Source of the DNA: CAG-791 sp000431495
GTDB lineage: Bacteria; Bacillota; Clostridia; Lachnospirales; Lachnospiraceae
NCBI GenBank assembly: GCA_052117605.1
Contig: JBQKIT010000001.1
DNA length: 64,000 bases
Strand: one strand, 5' to 3'
Shown here: piece after piece, positions 55,094-64,000 of the stretch
Layout: each line of letters starts with the position of its first letter
How positions within the stretch are numbered: the stretch's first letter is position 1
Made by a program: the position numbers and the translations under genes
Notes under the pieces: generated by a model
What the model was told of the DNA's origin: nothing
The model's database searches: none
Seen by the model: the letters and a program-made list of their open reading frames with translations, nothing else

Positions 55094-56851
55094 ATGCTGA
55101 AATCATTCAAAAAAATCAATCAGCTGCTGGACCATAAGCAGAAGGCAACCATGGTCTTTCTGGTCTTTGTCATGCTGATCGGCGCAGTTCTGGAGGCTCT
55201 CGGCATTACGCTTGTCCTTCCGATCATGCAGGCGATCATCGATCCGGAGTCAATTCTGGAGAATCAGTACCACATGGGAGATCTGTACCGGCTCTGCGGC
55301 GCGGAGAGCATGAAGCAGTTTGCCGTGATGATGATGATTGCCATCGTGGTTGTTTTCGCTCTGAAGAATATTTATCTGTTTCTGGAGCAGAAGATCCTGC
55401 TCCGGTTTATTTACCGGAATCAGTTTGAGACGAGCAACCGCATGATGATCAATTTCATGAAGCGACCGTATGAATATTATCTGAATGCCAATACCGCCAT
55501 CATTCAGCGCAACATCACGTCCGACATCAACAATGTATATGCGCTGATTCTCAACATTCTGCAGATGACGTCCGAGGTGATTGTCTTTGTCATTCTGATC
55601 GGGGTACTGGTTGTAATGGATCCCTGGATGACGCTTGCGATTGCAGCGCTCCTGGTTGTGGTTCTCCTGGTCATCAAGAAGTTCTTAAAGCCGGTGATGA
55701 TCAAGGCCGGCAAGGAGAATCAGGATTATTATTCCGGTCTGTATCAGTGGATCGCAGAGTCTGTGGATGCGGTGAAGGAAATCAAGATTGCGAACCGCGA
55801 GAATTATTTCATCACGGAGTACTCTAAATGCGGAAACGGCTACGTCAATGCCGTGCAGAAGTACAGTCTGTACAGCTCCACACCAAGACTTCTGATTGAG
55901 TGGATCTTTATGACGGGCATTGTCCTGTATCTGCTGATTCAGGTGATGGGAGGCTCGGGAGATCTGACGGCACTGGTTCCGCAGCTAGGCGCATTTGCGG
56001 TAGCAGCAGCAAGGCTCCTTCCTTCCGCAAACCGCATGAATACGTACATGACGAACATTTCCTACTTCCAGCCCTTCCTCGACAATGTGAGTGAGAATCT
56101 GCAGGAGGAAATCCACGACAAGAACATTTCCTATCGGGTGGAGGACTATGATCCGGGGGATTCGGCAGAAAAACTTCCGGTTCTTTCGGAAATTCAGCTG
56201 AAGGATATCGTGTACCATTACCCGGATTCTGACGTGAAAATCTTCGATCACGCCAGTGTCACCTTCCCGGTCGGCAAGTCGGTCGGGATTGTCGGCTCCT
56301 CCGGAGGCGGCAAAACAACTCTGATCAACATCATGCTGGGACTTCTCCGGCCGGAGTCAGGACAGATCCTTGCGGACGGTGTGGATGTTCAGACGAATTA
56401 CCGGGGCTGGCTTCGCAACATCGGATACATTCCGCAGTCAATTTATATGCTGGATACAACCATCCGGAAGAATGTGGCCTTCGGTGTCCCGGATAAGGAT
56501 ATTGATGATGAGAAGGTCTGGAGAGCACTGAAGGAGGCGCAGCTGGACGAGCATGTGCGCTCTCTTCCGGAAGGGCTGGATACCAGAATCGGACAGAACG
56601 GCATCCGCTTTTCCGGCGGACAGAAGCAGAGAATCGGCATCGCCCGCGCGCTTTTCGAGGATCCGGAGGTGCTGGTTCTGGACGAAGCAACCTCTGCACT
56701 TGACAATGAGACCGAGGCCGCCATTATGGAGAGCGTCAACCGGCTTCACGGCCGGAAGACACTGATTATCATTGCCCACCGTCTCGAAACCATTGAGAAG
56801 TGCGATATGGTTTACCGCGTAGAGGGAAAGGGCGTGGTCCGGGAAAGATAA
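55094..56851 (+). CDS. ABC exporter with fused membrane and ATPase domains (flippase-like)
   Basis: 585 residues. Six membrane helices lie in the first 320 residues (ATMVFLVFVMLIGAVLEALG and on) and the ATPase in the rest: Walker A GSSGGGKTT, signature RFSGGQKQRIGIARAL, Walker B VLVLDEATSALDNE. The overall shape resembles PglK/MsbA-type lipid-linked oligosaccharide or lipid flippases. In this cluster it probably moves the glycan intermediate across the membrane. Confidence 0.88.
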   Translation: MLKSFKKINQLLDHKQKATMVFLVFVMLIGAVLEALGITLVLPIMQAIIDPESILENQYHMGDLYRLCGAESMKQFAVMMMIAIVVVFALKNIYLFLEQKILLRFIYRNQFETSNRMMINFMKRPYEYYLNANTAIIQRNITSDINNVYALILNILQMTSEVIVFVILIGVLVVMDPWMTLAIAALLVVVLLVIKKFLKPVMIKAGKENQDYYSGLYQWIAESVDAVKEIKIANRENYFITEYSKCGNGYVNAVQKYSLYSSTPRLLIEWIFMTGIVLYLLIQVMGGSGDLTALVPQLGAFAVAAARLLPSANRMNTYMTNISYFQPFLDNVSENLQEEIHDKNISYRVEDYDPGDSAEKLPVLSEIQLKDIVYHYPDSDVKIFDHASVTFPVGKSVGIVGSSGGGKTTLINIMLGLLRPESGQILADGVDVQTNYRGWLRNIGYIPQSIYMLDTTIRKNVAFGVPDKDIDDEKVWRALKEAQLDEHVRSLPEGLDTRIGQNGIRFSGGQKQRIGIARALFEDPEVLVLDEATSALDNETEAAIMESVNRLHGRKTLIIIAHRLETIEKCDMVYRVEGKGVVRER

Positions 56852-56876
56852 AACTTTTCTGCCGGGAACAGAAACT

Positions 56877-57953
56877 ATGGGGAAGAAAACAGTCAGACAG
56901 GCGAATATGGAGCTGCTCCGGATCATTGCAATGATGGGCATTACCATCCTGCACATCCTGTACTGGAACGATGCCTTTTTGCTGGGTACCAATGAGATCA
57001 CAGGGCTCCGCATTGCAGGCTCCGTTCTGGAGAGCCTTTGCGTGCCTGTTGTTGCAACCTATGTGATGATCAGCGGGTATTACGATACCGGCATTGAGCT
57101 GCGCCCTGCGAGACTTCTGCGTCTTCTTGCGGAGGTCTGGTTTTATTCGCTTGGAATTCATCTGCTGCTGCGGCCTGCGGGGCAGATTTCATCCGGAGAG
57201 AGCATCTGGGAGCTTGCCCGCTATGTGCTTCCGGTTATGATGGGACATTACTGGTTTGTCACGGCGTTTGTTGTGTTGGAGCTGTTTGCCCCGCTTCTTG
57301 CGGCTGCAGTCGATCAGGTTTCGAAGAAGACACTTCGCAATATTATTGTCGGCCTTCTGATTTATGAAAGTATTCTGAAAACCGTGCTGCCGTTTCAGCT
57401 GACGCAGGATCATCAGGGGTATGATCTTTGCTTTTTCCTGCTTCTGTTTCTGATTGCATCCTATCTTCGTAAATACGGTGCGCCGAAGGCGCTTTCCGGC
57501 AAACGAAGAGCCTTTCTTCTGTACGGAGCAAGCTGCGTTGTGATCGCTGCGGTTCAGATCGGTGCCGCCTTTCTGCATGCGCGAACCGGAAGCTTCTCTT
57601 ATCTGGTCGATTCCCCCTTCCATTACAATTATCTGTTTGCGGTGACGGCATCCATCGGCCTGTTCCTTGGGTTTCGGGAGCTTCGCGTTCCGGAGGGAAG
57701 GGCAGCAGCCTTCATCCGCAGTCTTTCGCCGCTTACCTTTGGCGTGTATCTGATTCAGTGCCACGCCGATCTTCTTCCCGGCTGGCCGCAGCTTCTTGCG
57801 AAACTGACAGGAGTGTCGGCCAAGACCACACCGGCACCGGTCTTTTTCCTGTGGGTGATCGGATGTGCGGCGTTTGTATTTGCAGTCTGCAGTGCGGTGG
57901 ATGCACTGCGGCGGATCATGTTTGATGGAGTGGAGAAGCTATGCAGGAGATGA
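56877..57953 (+). CDS. Acyltransferase family 3 membrane protein
   Basis: 358 residues with about ten helices. It starts ANMELLRIIAMMGITILHIL, with the conserved RxxA/xxxxxxH layout (the His in ITILHIL is the likely catalytic residue), and ends FGVYLIQCHADLLPGW, another family-conserved segment. It would O-acetylate or otherwise acylate a surface sugar. Its 3' end overlaps the next gene by 13 bases. Confidence 0.85.
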   Translation: MGKKTVRQANMELLRIIAMMGITILHILYWNDAFLLGTNEITGLRIAGSVLESLCVPVVATYVMISGYYDTGIELRPARLLRLLAEVWFYSLGIHLLLRPAGQISSGESIWELARYVLPVMMGHYWFVTAFVVLELFAPLLAAAVDQVSKKTLRNIIVGLLIYESILKTVLPFQLTQDHQGYDLCFFLLLFLIASYLRKYGAPKALSGKRRAFLLYGASCVVIAAVQIGAAFLHARTGSFSYLVDSPFHYNYLFAVTASIGLFLGFRELRVPEGRAAAFIRSLSPLTFGVYLIQCHADLLPGWPQLLAKLTGVSAKTTPAPVFFLWVIGCAAFVFAVCSAVDALRRIMFDGVEKLCRR

Positions 57954-59746
57954 AAAAAGATACCTTCATCCGGACTTTTCTGAAAAAGGCAGGGCGGTAC
58001 CAGGCTCCTATGGAGCGATACCTGTTTCCGGTGCTTCTTGTCCTGTGGCCGCTGTGGGGAACCTTCAGCGGAATTGACGTGACGGATGCGGGGTACAGCC
58101 TCGGGAACTACCTGACGCTGAAGGAAGGCATGTGGTTCTTCGCTACCTTCCTTGCCAACAAAGCAGGTGCTTTTCTGACCCTGCTTCCGGGAGGTGCGGA
58201 TCTTCTTGCGATGAACATCAAGACGGCGCTTTTTGTCTCTGCTGCGGCACTTGCCTCCTACTATGCGCTCCAGAGAATGATCCCCGGCTGGATGGTCTTT
58301 CTGGGAGAGCTTCTGGCAGAGTCGGTCTTCTGGTGCCCGACCGTGATTCTTTACAACGTACTTTCCTATGTGTTTCTGACACTTGCCTGCCTTTGTCTGT
58401 TCCGGGCGGTCAACGGAGTTCCGAGAAAGCGTATCTGGTATGTGGCTGCCGGCGTGTTTCTTGGAATTAACGTGTTCGTCCGATTCTCCAATGCGCTGCA
58501 GGCGGTTCTGATTCTCACTGTCTGGCTGGAGGGCATGTGGTCCTCAAGGAGCAGAAGGAATGTCCTTCGGGACACCGGAGCCTGTGTCCTTGGCTACGCG
58601 GCGGGTGCCGGCGGAGTGCTTGCCTGGATCTCGCTGGAATACGGCTTTTCGACGTACCTTTCAGCGATCGGTGAGCTGTTCGGAATCGGAGGCGATTACA
58701 CATTTTCCGATATGCTGCTGACGACGCTGGCGGCATACCGGTCCGCCCTGATGTGGATGCTGATCATGGCGGCCTGCGTGATCGCGGGAATGTTCTTCTT
58801 CGCAATGCCGGTTCTGCGGGCGAAGAAGTGGAGGAAGCGCCTTCTCTACATGGCAGGAATCCCGGTGCTGCTTCGCTTCTACTGGGGGCGCGGCGCATTT
58901 ACCACAAATTACAGGGATTACTGGTGTATGTTTACCTTTGTCATGATGTTTGTGATCCTGGCAATGGTGCTGGATCTGATCGGACTTGCCGGCGGGTTCC
59001 GCGCGACAACGGATGAACGGTTTCTTGCCGCACTTTCGCTGCTTCTGATCCTGATCCTTCCGTTTGGCTCCAACAACTACACGTTTCCGATTCTCCTGAA
59101 TCTTTTTCTGATTGCACCGTTTGCAATCTGGATGTTCCGCAGGATCTGGCAGGAGTTTCGAAGGAAGGAACGTCATTTTCCCTGGCGCTGCATGGCGGTT
59201 GCACTGATCGGGGTTGTACTGGTACAGGGAACGTTATTTCATCTGTTTTACTCCTTCCGGGATGGGACGGACGGAACGGCAAGAACCGCTGCGGCAAATC
59301 TTCCCAGAACACAGGGGGTTTCGACCACACCGCAGAACGCAGAGGATCTGAACGGCGTTTATGCATATCTCGTGCAGGAGGGGCTGACCGGGCTGCCGCT
59401 TGTGACATACGGAGATGCTCCCGGACTTTCCTATCTGTTTGAAATGGAACCGGGGCTTTCGACCACCTGGCCGGATCTTGCAAGCTTTCCGGAGGATGCG
59501 TTTTGCAGGGAGATGCAGGAGCTTGGCGGCGTGGCGCTCGCCGGACATGGAGACCGGCTTCCGGTGGTGATCCTTCACACGGACGAGGATCATGCTTATC
59601 GCGACGAGGAACTTGCGGTCCTGAAGGGGGGCAGGCAGGAAGAGCGCAAGGCTGTGGTTCTTCGGAATTATCTGGAGGAATGCGGCTATGAGACCGGATA
59701 TCAGAATGAGCATTACATCGTAAAGCGAATACCGGCAGCGGGCTGA
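57941..59746 (+). CDS. Large multi-pass membrane protein (GT-C-like), glycan cluster
   Basis: 601 residues, with about eleven helices over residues 25-435 and a ~160-residue soluble C-terminal domain. An acidic residue pair occurs early in an outside loop (GIDVTDAGYSLGNYL), a hallmark of GT-C glycosyltransferases. The C-terminal part (TTPQNAEDLNGVYAYLVQEG) resembles periplasmic tails of such enzymes. It is likely to transfer sugars from a polyprenyl carrier, but no exact family is recognised. Confidence 0.68.
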   Translation: MQEMKKDTFIRTFLKKAGRYQAPMERYLFPVLLVLWPLWGTFSGIDVTDAGYSLGNYLTLKEGMWFFATFLANKAGAFLTLLPGGADLLAMNIKTALFVSAAALASYYALQRMIPGWMVFLGELLAESVFWCPTVILYNVLSYVFLTLACLCLFRAVNGVPRKRIWYVAAGVFLGINVFVRFSNALQAVLILTVWLEGMWSSRSRRNVLRDTGACVLGYAAGAGGVLAWISLEYGFSTYLSAIGELFGIGGDYTFSDMLLTTLAAYRSALMWMLIMAACVIAGMFFFAMPVLRAKKWRKRLLYMAGIPVLLRFYWGRGAFTTNYRDYWCMFTFVMMFVILAMVLDLIGLAGGFRATTDERFLAALSLLLILILPFGSNNYTFPILLNLFLIAPFAIWMFRRIWQEFRRKERHFPWRCMAVALIGVVLVQGTLFHLFYSFRDGTDGTARTAAANLPRTQGVSTTPQNAEDLNGVYAYLVQEGLTGLPLVTYGDAPGLSYLFEMEPGLSTTWPDLASFPEDAFCREMQELGGVALAGHGDRLPVVILHTDEDHAYRDEELAVLKGGRQEERKAVVLRNYLEECGYETGYQNEHYIVKRIPAAG

Positions 59747-59814
59747 TGCCTGCTGCGTCTGCACAGAAAATCGAAGAGATGCCGCAAGCATAGGTTGCGA
59801 CAGGAAAGGACAAT

Positions 59815-60960
59815 ATGGAAATTCGAATTCCTTTTAACATTCCGCCGTATGTCGGACATGAGATGGAATATCTGCAAAAGGCCTGTGAGGTCAATCATAA
59901 GATCTGCGGAGACGGGCCGTTTACGAAGCAGTGTAAGGCCTGGGTGGAAGAAAAAACCGGAACCGCCGGATGCCTGATGACGACGAGCGGCACCTCTGCG
60001 CTTGAGATGGCGGCACATCTTTCTCACATTCAGCCAGGAGAGGAGGTCATCATGCCGAGCTACACCTTCTGCTCCACTGCGGATGCATTCGTTCTGAAGG
60101 GGGCGGTACCGGTCTTTGTTGACATCCGTCCGGATACGATGAATCTGGATGAGACGCTTCTGGAGGATGCCATTACCGATAAAACAAGAGCGATTGCTGC
60201 GGTTCATTATGCGGGAGTTTCCTGTGAGATGGACACGATTCTGGAGATCGCCGGAAGACATCATCTGACCGTGGTGGAGGATGCGGCACAGGGCGTCATG
60301 AGCTCCTACAAGGGAAGGGCGCTTGGAACCCTCGGCGATTTTGGCTGCTATTCGTTTCATGAAACCAAGAACTATTCCATGGGAGAGGGCGGTGCGATTC
60401 TGATCCGCGATCCGGAGAAGATCAGTGAGGCCGAGATCCTTCGTGAGAAGGGAACCAACCGCAGCCAGTTCTTCCGCGGACAAATCGACAAGTACACCTG
60501 GGTGGATTACGGAAGCTCCTTCCTTCCTTCGGAGCTCAATGCTGCTTACCTCATGGCACAGCTGGACCAGGCGGATGCGATCAATAACGCAAGGCTTGCA
60601 AGATGGGAGCAGTATTATCGACTCCTTTCGCCGCTTGCCGCAGAGGGAAGAATAGAACTTCCGGTGATCCCGAAGGACTGCGTTCACAATGCGCATATGT
60701 TCTATATCAAGACCAGAGATCTGGAGGAGAGACAGGCTCTGATCCAGGCACTGAGGGAGCAGGGAATCCTGGCGGTGTTCCATTACATTCCGCTGCATTC
60801 GAGCCCCGCGGGCAGGAAATTTGGACGTTTCCACGGGGAGGATCGTTATACGACAAAGGAAAGCGAGAGACTTCTCCGCCTTCCGATGTATTATTCCCTG
60901 ACAGAAGAAAATGTAAACGACGTGGTCTCGGTGATTGAGGAATTCTACCGTACGCATTGA
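59815..60960 (+). CDS. wecE: dTDP-4-amino-4,6-dideoxygalactose transaminase (WecE/RffA)
   Basis: 381 residues, DegT/DnrJ/EryC1 aminotransferase. The sequence follows E. coli WecE closely: CGDGPFTKQCKAWVEE, DIRPDTMNLDETLLEDAITD, EDAAQGVMSSYKGRALGTLG, the PLP-Lys motif CYSFHETKNYSMGEGG and EKGTNRSQFFRGQIDKYTWV, then VFHYIPLHSSPAG and EDRYTTKESERLLRLP. It converts dTDP-4-keto-6-deoxyglucose to dTDP-Fuc4N with glutamate. The other TDP-sugar enzymes are not in this window. It points to Fuc4N or a relative in the surface polymer of a Gram-positive. Confidence 0.93.
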   Translation: MEIRIPFNIPPYVGHEMEYLQKACEVNHKICGDGPFTKQCKAWVEEKTGTAGCLMTTSGTSALEMAAHLSHIQPGEEVIMPSYTFCSTADAFVLKGAVPVFVDIRPDTMNLDETLLEDAITDKTRAIAAVHYAGVSCEMDTILEIAGRHHLTVVEDAAQGVMSSYKGRALGTLGDFGCYSFHETKNYSMGEGGAILIRDPEKISEAEILREKGTNRSQFFRGQIDKYTWVDYGSSFLPSELNAAYLMAQLDQADAINNARLARWEQYYRLLSPLAAEGRIELPVIPKDCVHNAHMFYIKTRDLEERQALIQALREQGILAVFHYIPLHSSPAGRKFGRFHGEDRYTTKESERLLRLPMYYSLTEENVNDVVSVIEEFYRTH

Positions 60961-60974
60961 GATACCTGATAAGA

Positions 60975-61040
60975 AAAGTCGTGGAAGAAAAACTGTGAAA
61001 GAAAAACTGTGAAAGAAGAGCTGCGAAAGAAAAGCTGTGA
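60975..61040 (+). repeat. Short tandem repeat before the second large membrane protein
   Basis: About five imperfect 14-base units of the type AAAAACTGTGAAAG lie end to end between wecE and the next gene; the last units form the start region of that gene (GTG 61037). Copy number could vary by slippage. Confidence 0.6.
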
Positions 61041-62899
61041 CGGAACAATGGAACGAAAAGAGACAACGGAATAAAGAGAGCACCGGGCAAAGCAGGGCGG
61101 CAGGGCTGCTGCTTCTCAGTGTGTTTGCTCTTGGAGCGGCGCTTCTTCTCGGAAGAATCTTTCCGTATTACTACGACCTGAACGACGATGCGCTGATGGC
61201 ACAGATCCTGGCGGGAAGCTATACCGGAGAGCCGGAGCTTCGGAACATCCAGAGCTATTTCCCGCTGACCGCTGTTCTGGGCGGTCTCTACCGGGCAAAC
61301 AGGTCGGTGGACTGGTACGGATTGTTCCTTCTGCTCTGTCAGTTCGGGTGTCTTGCCCTTGTTCTCGGACGGATTATGGACTGCCGGAAGGAAGTCAGAG
61401 CTGCCGCACTTGCCGTTCTGGCCGCTGCAGGGCTGCTTTTGTATCATATGGTATTTCTTCAGTATTCCGTGACAGTAGGGATGATCGGGGCAGCGGCCTC
61501 CTTCTGGCTGCTTACGCTGCAGCCGGGAGAAACGAGAAGGGCGTGGCGGAAGGAGCTCCTGCCGCCGGTTCTTCTGATTGCGCTTGGTTATCTTCTTCGT
61601 TCGGAGATGATGCTGTTTGTGGGACCGTTTGCGGCCCTTGCCTTTCTGATCCGCGTGGCGCAGTTGAAGATGAAAAAAGGGAAGAAGCTTCGCCTGATGG
61701 CGGTGGTCCTTGCCATGGTTCTTCTTTCTCTTTTTGCAGGCGAAGCCGGAAACCGGATTGGATACCGGGCGGACGAGTGGAAGGCGTTCTATCGTTTCTT
61801 CGATGCGAGGACGCAGCTCTATGATTTTCAGAGAATTCCGGATTATGAAGGAAACGAGGAATTCTATCAGAGCATCGGCCTTGGCGCTTCTGAGGCAGAG
61901 CTGATCCGAAATTACAATTTAGGTCTGGATGCGGACATTGACGCAGAGAAGCTTGAAGCAATTGCAGCCTATGCGAAGGAAAAGGCAGCAGGTGAAAAGA
62001 GCACCGGGACAAGATGGAAGGAGGCCCTCTGGGATTACAGGGCTTCGCAGACCACCAGAGCAGAGGAGCCTTACCGGATGATCAGTCTGGTGCTGTATAC
62101 GTCGGAGGTTCTTCTTTCCGGTGCGGAAATCCTGAAGTATTTCTGCGGGAGAAGCGGTTCCTTCCGGAAAAAGAGAAAGGAAGAGAAGGATAGGTGCAGG
62201 GAAAGCGCGGTCAGACTTTTCGGAGTTCTGGCGCTGTACGTGCTCCGAAGCGCTCTTTTTTTATATCTTTATTATCATCATCGGCCGGTGGTGCGATTGA
62301 CGCACAGCATTTTCCTTGCAGAGGCGGTGATCCTTCTCTGGCTCATCGGCGAGGAGGTCCGGGACCGGAGAAAAGAAGCGGTAGGAGCTTATGCAATGCT
62401 TACGGTGCTCTTTCTTGCGGCTGCCGCTTTGCAGGTTCGCAGTGTTGCCGGCGAGCAGGAGGCACGTCTTTCGAAAAATGCGCCGTATGAGGCATTTCTT
62501 TCCTACTGCAGGGAGCATCCGGAGAATGTATACTTTACGGATGTTTATTCCACGGTGGATTTCTCAGACCGTCTTTTTGAAGTCAGTGATGAGCCGTCCA
62601 ACTACACTCTGATGGGCGGATGGGCAGCCAGGAGCCCTCTGGAAGCGGAAAAGCTCCGGAACCTGGGCCTTTTTACACAGAGTGACTCTTCCGAAGGACA
62701 GGGACTGGACGAAATCCTTCTTGGGAACGCCAATGTCTTCGTGGCGGCAGAGGCTGACGCGGATCCGGGCTGGCTTTTGGCCTATTATTTCGAAAAAGGC
62801 ATGCAGACAGAGCTGAAAGAGGAAGACCGTATCGGGAATGACTGGATCATCTATTCCGTGAAGCCGAAAATGGAGGATGGACAGGAATTCAGACATTAA
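61037..62899 (+). CDS. Large multi-pass membrane protein (GT-C-like), glycan cluster
   Basis: 620 residues starting at GTG 61037, with a weak ribosome site inside the short tandem repeat. The N-terminal span (AAGLLLLSVFALGAALLLGR) is followed by a loop with PYYYDLNDDALMAQILAGSY; the acidic Asp pair fits a GT-C active-site loop. About ten helices follow, then a soluble C-terminal domain from about residue 480 (LSYCREHPENVYFTDVYSTV). It has the same architecture as the protein at 57941 but little similar text. Role inferred from the cluster: polymerising or modifying a lipid-linked glycan. Confidence 0.65.
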   Translation: MTEQWNEKRQRNKESTGQSRAAGLLLLSVFALGAALLLGRIFPYYYDLNDDALMAQILAGSYTGEPELRNIQSYFPLTAVLGGLYRANRSVDWYGLFLLLCQFGCLALVLGRIMDCRKEVRAAALAVLAAAGLLLYHMVFLQYSVTVGMIGAAASFWLLTLQPGETRRAWRKELLPPVLLIALGYLLRSEMMLFVGPFAALAFLIRVAQLKMKKGKKLRLMAVVLAMVLLSLFAGEAGNRIGYRADEWKAFYRFFDARTQLYDFQRIPDYEGNEEFYQSIGLGASEAELIRNYNLGLDADIDAEKLEAIAAYAKEKAAGEKSTGTRWKEALWDYRASQTTRAEEPYRMISLVLYTSEVLLSGAEILKYFCGRSGSFRKKRKEEKDRCRESAVRLFGVLALYVLRSALFLYLYYHHRPVVRLTHSIFLAEAVILLWLIGEEVRDRRKEAVGAYAMLTVLFLAAAALQVRSVAGEQEARLSKNAPYEAFLSYCREHPENVYFTDVYSTVDFSDRLFEVSDEPSNYTLMGGWAARSPLEAEKLRNLGLFTQSDSSEGQGLDEILLGNANVFVAAEADADPGWLLAYYFEKGMQTELKEEDRIGNDWIIYSVKPKMEDGQEFRH

Positions 62900-63048
62900 T
62901 TTCAGAAGAAGCTCAGGAGACCAGCTATGAAAAGTCAAGCATAGATTAGCAGAAAATTATCTTTTTTATCAGTGGCTATAAAAGGGTAACTCTAACAGAG
63001 CTCCCCAAAGGGTGCTTTTCAAAATCTACTATGATCTCGAGTTAGAAC
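62900..63048. other. Spacer and right end of an IS110-family element
   Basis: No gene. The last ~50 bases before 63049 should include the IS end, but its exact terminus cannot be placed here. Confidence 0.4.
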
Positions 63049-64000
63049 TTACTCAAGATTGAATGCCACATCATCCGTCAGCATCTTAAAAAGGATTCTG
63101 ACGAGTTTGCCGGCACAATGCCCCAGAGCATTATAGTGGTTCCGGCCTTCAGCCATCTTGGCGTCGTAGTAAGCCTTGAAGGTGTTGTTGTTCTTAACTA
63201 CATTGTGAGCTGCGTTGATCAATGCATACCGGAGAACCCGGGAGCCACGTTTTGACATTCTTGTGTGGCTGGCATTGAAATTTCCGGACTGATATACAGA
63301 AGGATCCAGTCCGGCGAATGCAAGCAACTGACAGGGTGTTGAGAAGCGATGAATGTCGCCGATTTCGCCCAGGATCATTCCGCCATTGATATATCCAATG
63401 CCTGGAATGGTCATAATAACGGAGTCAAGTCCAAGCATGATTTCAGTCATCTCGGATTCGACGTCGTTGATCTGCCTATCCAGTAACTCGATCTGCTCCA
63501 CAGACTGTGTTACTTGTAAGGATAGGGCTCTGTCGCTGGAACCGACAGACTTCTGTGCCAGAATTCTTAATTCCTTGGCCTGCTCTTTATTGAAGTGTCC
63601 GTGGGAGGAAACCTCGAGCAGATGAGCCAGATGAGTCAAGTGCATGGAAGCTACCAGTTCAGGTGTAGGAGCCTCTTTCAGAAGAGCGTAAATGGTCTTC
63701 TGATGAAGTCCGGATTTGAAGAAGTACTGGAGTTCCGGAAAGACACGGTCCACGTAGGCTGTGAGCTGTATTTTTAGCCGGGTACGCTCTTTGATATTCT
63801 TCTGCCGGAAACGGCCGAGGTTCTTCAGATGCATGAGGTCAATGTCCTCCTGCGAGAAGAATCTGTGCGGCTGAGCAATTAAAGTTCTGGCAATAACTAA
63901 CGTATCCACCTTATCGGTCTTTGTCTTCCGGATGTTGTTCTTACGCATCGTGGAAGTCTGGATCGGGTTGATAACGCAGACCTGGTAGCGTTTAGATACG
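63049..64000 (-). CDS. IS110-family transposase (5' end outside window)
   Basis: Leftward frame open to the right edge, with at least 317 residues in view. KTKTDKVDTLVIARTL is the RuvC-like DEDD motif region (KTDxxDA-type). The C-terminal transposase_20 domain includes IMTIPGIGYINGGMILGEIG, FSTPCQLLAFAGLDPSVYQS and MSKRGSRVLRYALINAAHN with the conserved Ser. No frameshift is seen. IS110 elements act with a structured guide (bridge) RNA from their flanking DNA; the flank upstream of this gene is outside the window. Confidence 0.93.
   Translation of the reverse strand, partial: VSKRYQVCVINPIQTSTMRKNNIRKTKTDKVDTLVIARTLIAQPHRFFSQEDIDLMHLKNLGRFRQKNIKERTRLKIQLTAYVDRVFPELQYFFKSGLHQKTIYALLKEAPTPELVASMHLTHLAHLLEVSSHGHFNKEQAKELRILAQKSVGSSDRALSLQVTQSVEQIELLDRQINDVESEMTEIMLGLDSVIMTIPGIGYINGGMILGEIGDIHRFSTPCQLLAFAGLDPSVYQSGNFNASHTRMSKRGSRVLRYALINAAHNVVKNNNTFKAYYDAKMAEGRNHYNALGHCAGKLVRILFKMLTDDVAFNLE

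Overview
The window looks like chromosome of a Gram-positive, anaerobic Clostridia member, most likely in or near Lachnospiraceae. The grounds are roughly 50% GC in the core genes, strong AGGAGG-type ribosome sites, a SCIFF peptide with its radical-SAM maturase (a Clostridia hallmark), a TIGR01440/UPF0340 protein, an LrgAB pair, small-molecule ABC transporters and family-42 and family-3 glycosidases. The species cannot be named from sequence alone.

Layout. 1-17 kb is ordinary core: AzlCD amino-acid exporter, an ECF sigma/anti-sigma-like pair, an AraC regulator next to the debris of a deleted sugar ABC transporter and two surviving sugar-catabolic genes, a UvrD-type helicase and DEDD exonuclease, a MATE pump, a PanE-like reductase, an LDH-family dehydrogenase, LrgAB, and a small oxidoreductase/VOC pair. 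A tRNA-Gly(GCC) gene at 17291-17363 then marks the start of a ~20.8 kb accessory region that ends at about 38117. It opens with a tyrosine integrase facing the tRNA, followed by a Rep_trans-type initiator, a VirD4-like coupling protein, small AT-rich cargo genes, a serine resolvase, a MobA/MobL relaxase operon with an ArdC-like protein, and decaying toxin-antitoxin genes. No type IV secretion channel is present, so it reads as an integrative mobilizable element. A mef-like macrolide-efflux module with its own leader/attenuator has landed inside one of the cargo genes.

The right side of the island is layered. Copies of the tRNA 3' end (two with the tRNA terminator) recur at 34381, 35617 and 38101. 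Between them sit two intact rpn (PD-(D/E)XK, recombination-promoting nuclease) genes, a third broken rpn, and an IS200-type insertion. Each rpn copy has a strong internal ribosome site and ATG that would make a separate C-terminal small protein, the arrangement reported for rpn toxin/intragenic antitoxin genes.

38-64 kb returns to core: a GH42 beta-galactosidase, a MATE pump, a circularly permuted GH3 beta-glucosidase, an amino-acid ABC permease/ATPase pair, a probable MurL-MurD2 pair (an alternative route to D-Glu in peptidoglycan), MscL with a zinc-ribbon tail, an Orn/Lys/Arg decarboxylase, SCIFF and its maturase, cytidine deaminase, and a surface-glycan cluster (GT52-like transferase, ABC flippase-like exporter, acyltransferase, two large GT-C-like membrane proteins, WecE/RffA sugar aminotransferase). 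The window ends inside an IS110-family transposase. No rRNA or CRISPR array was seen.
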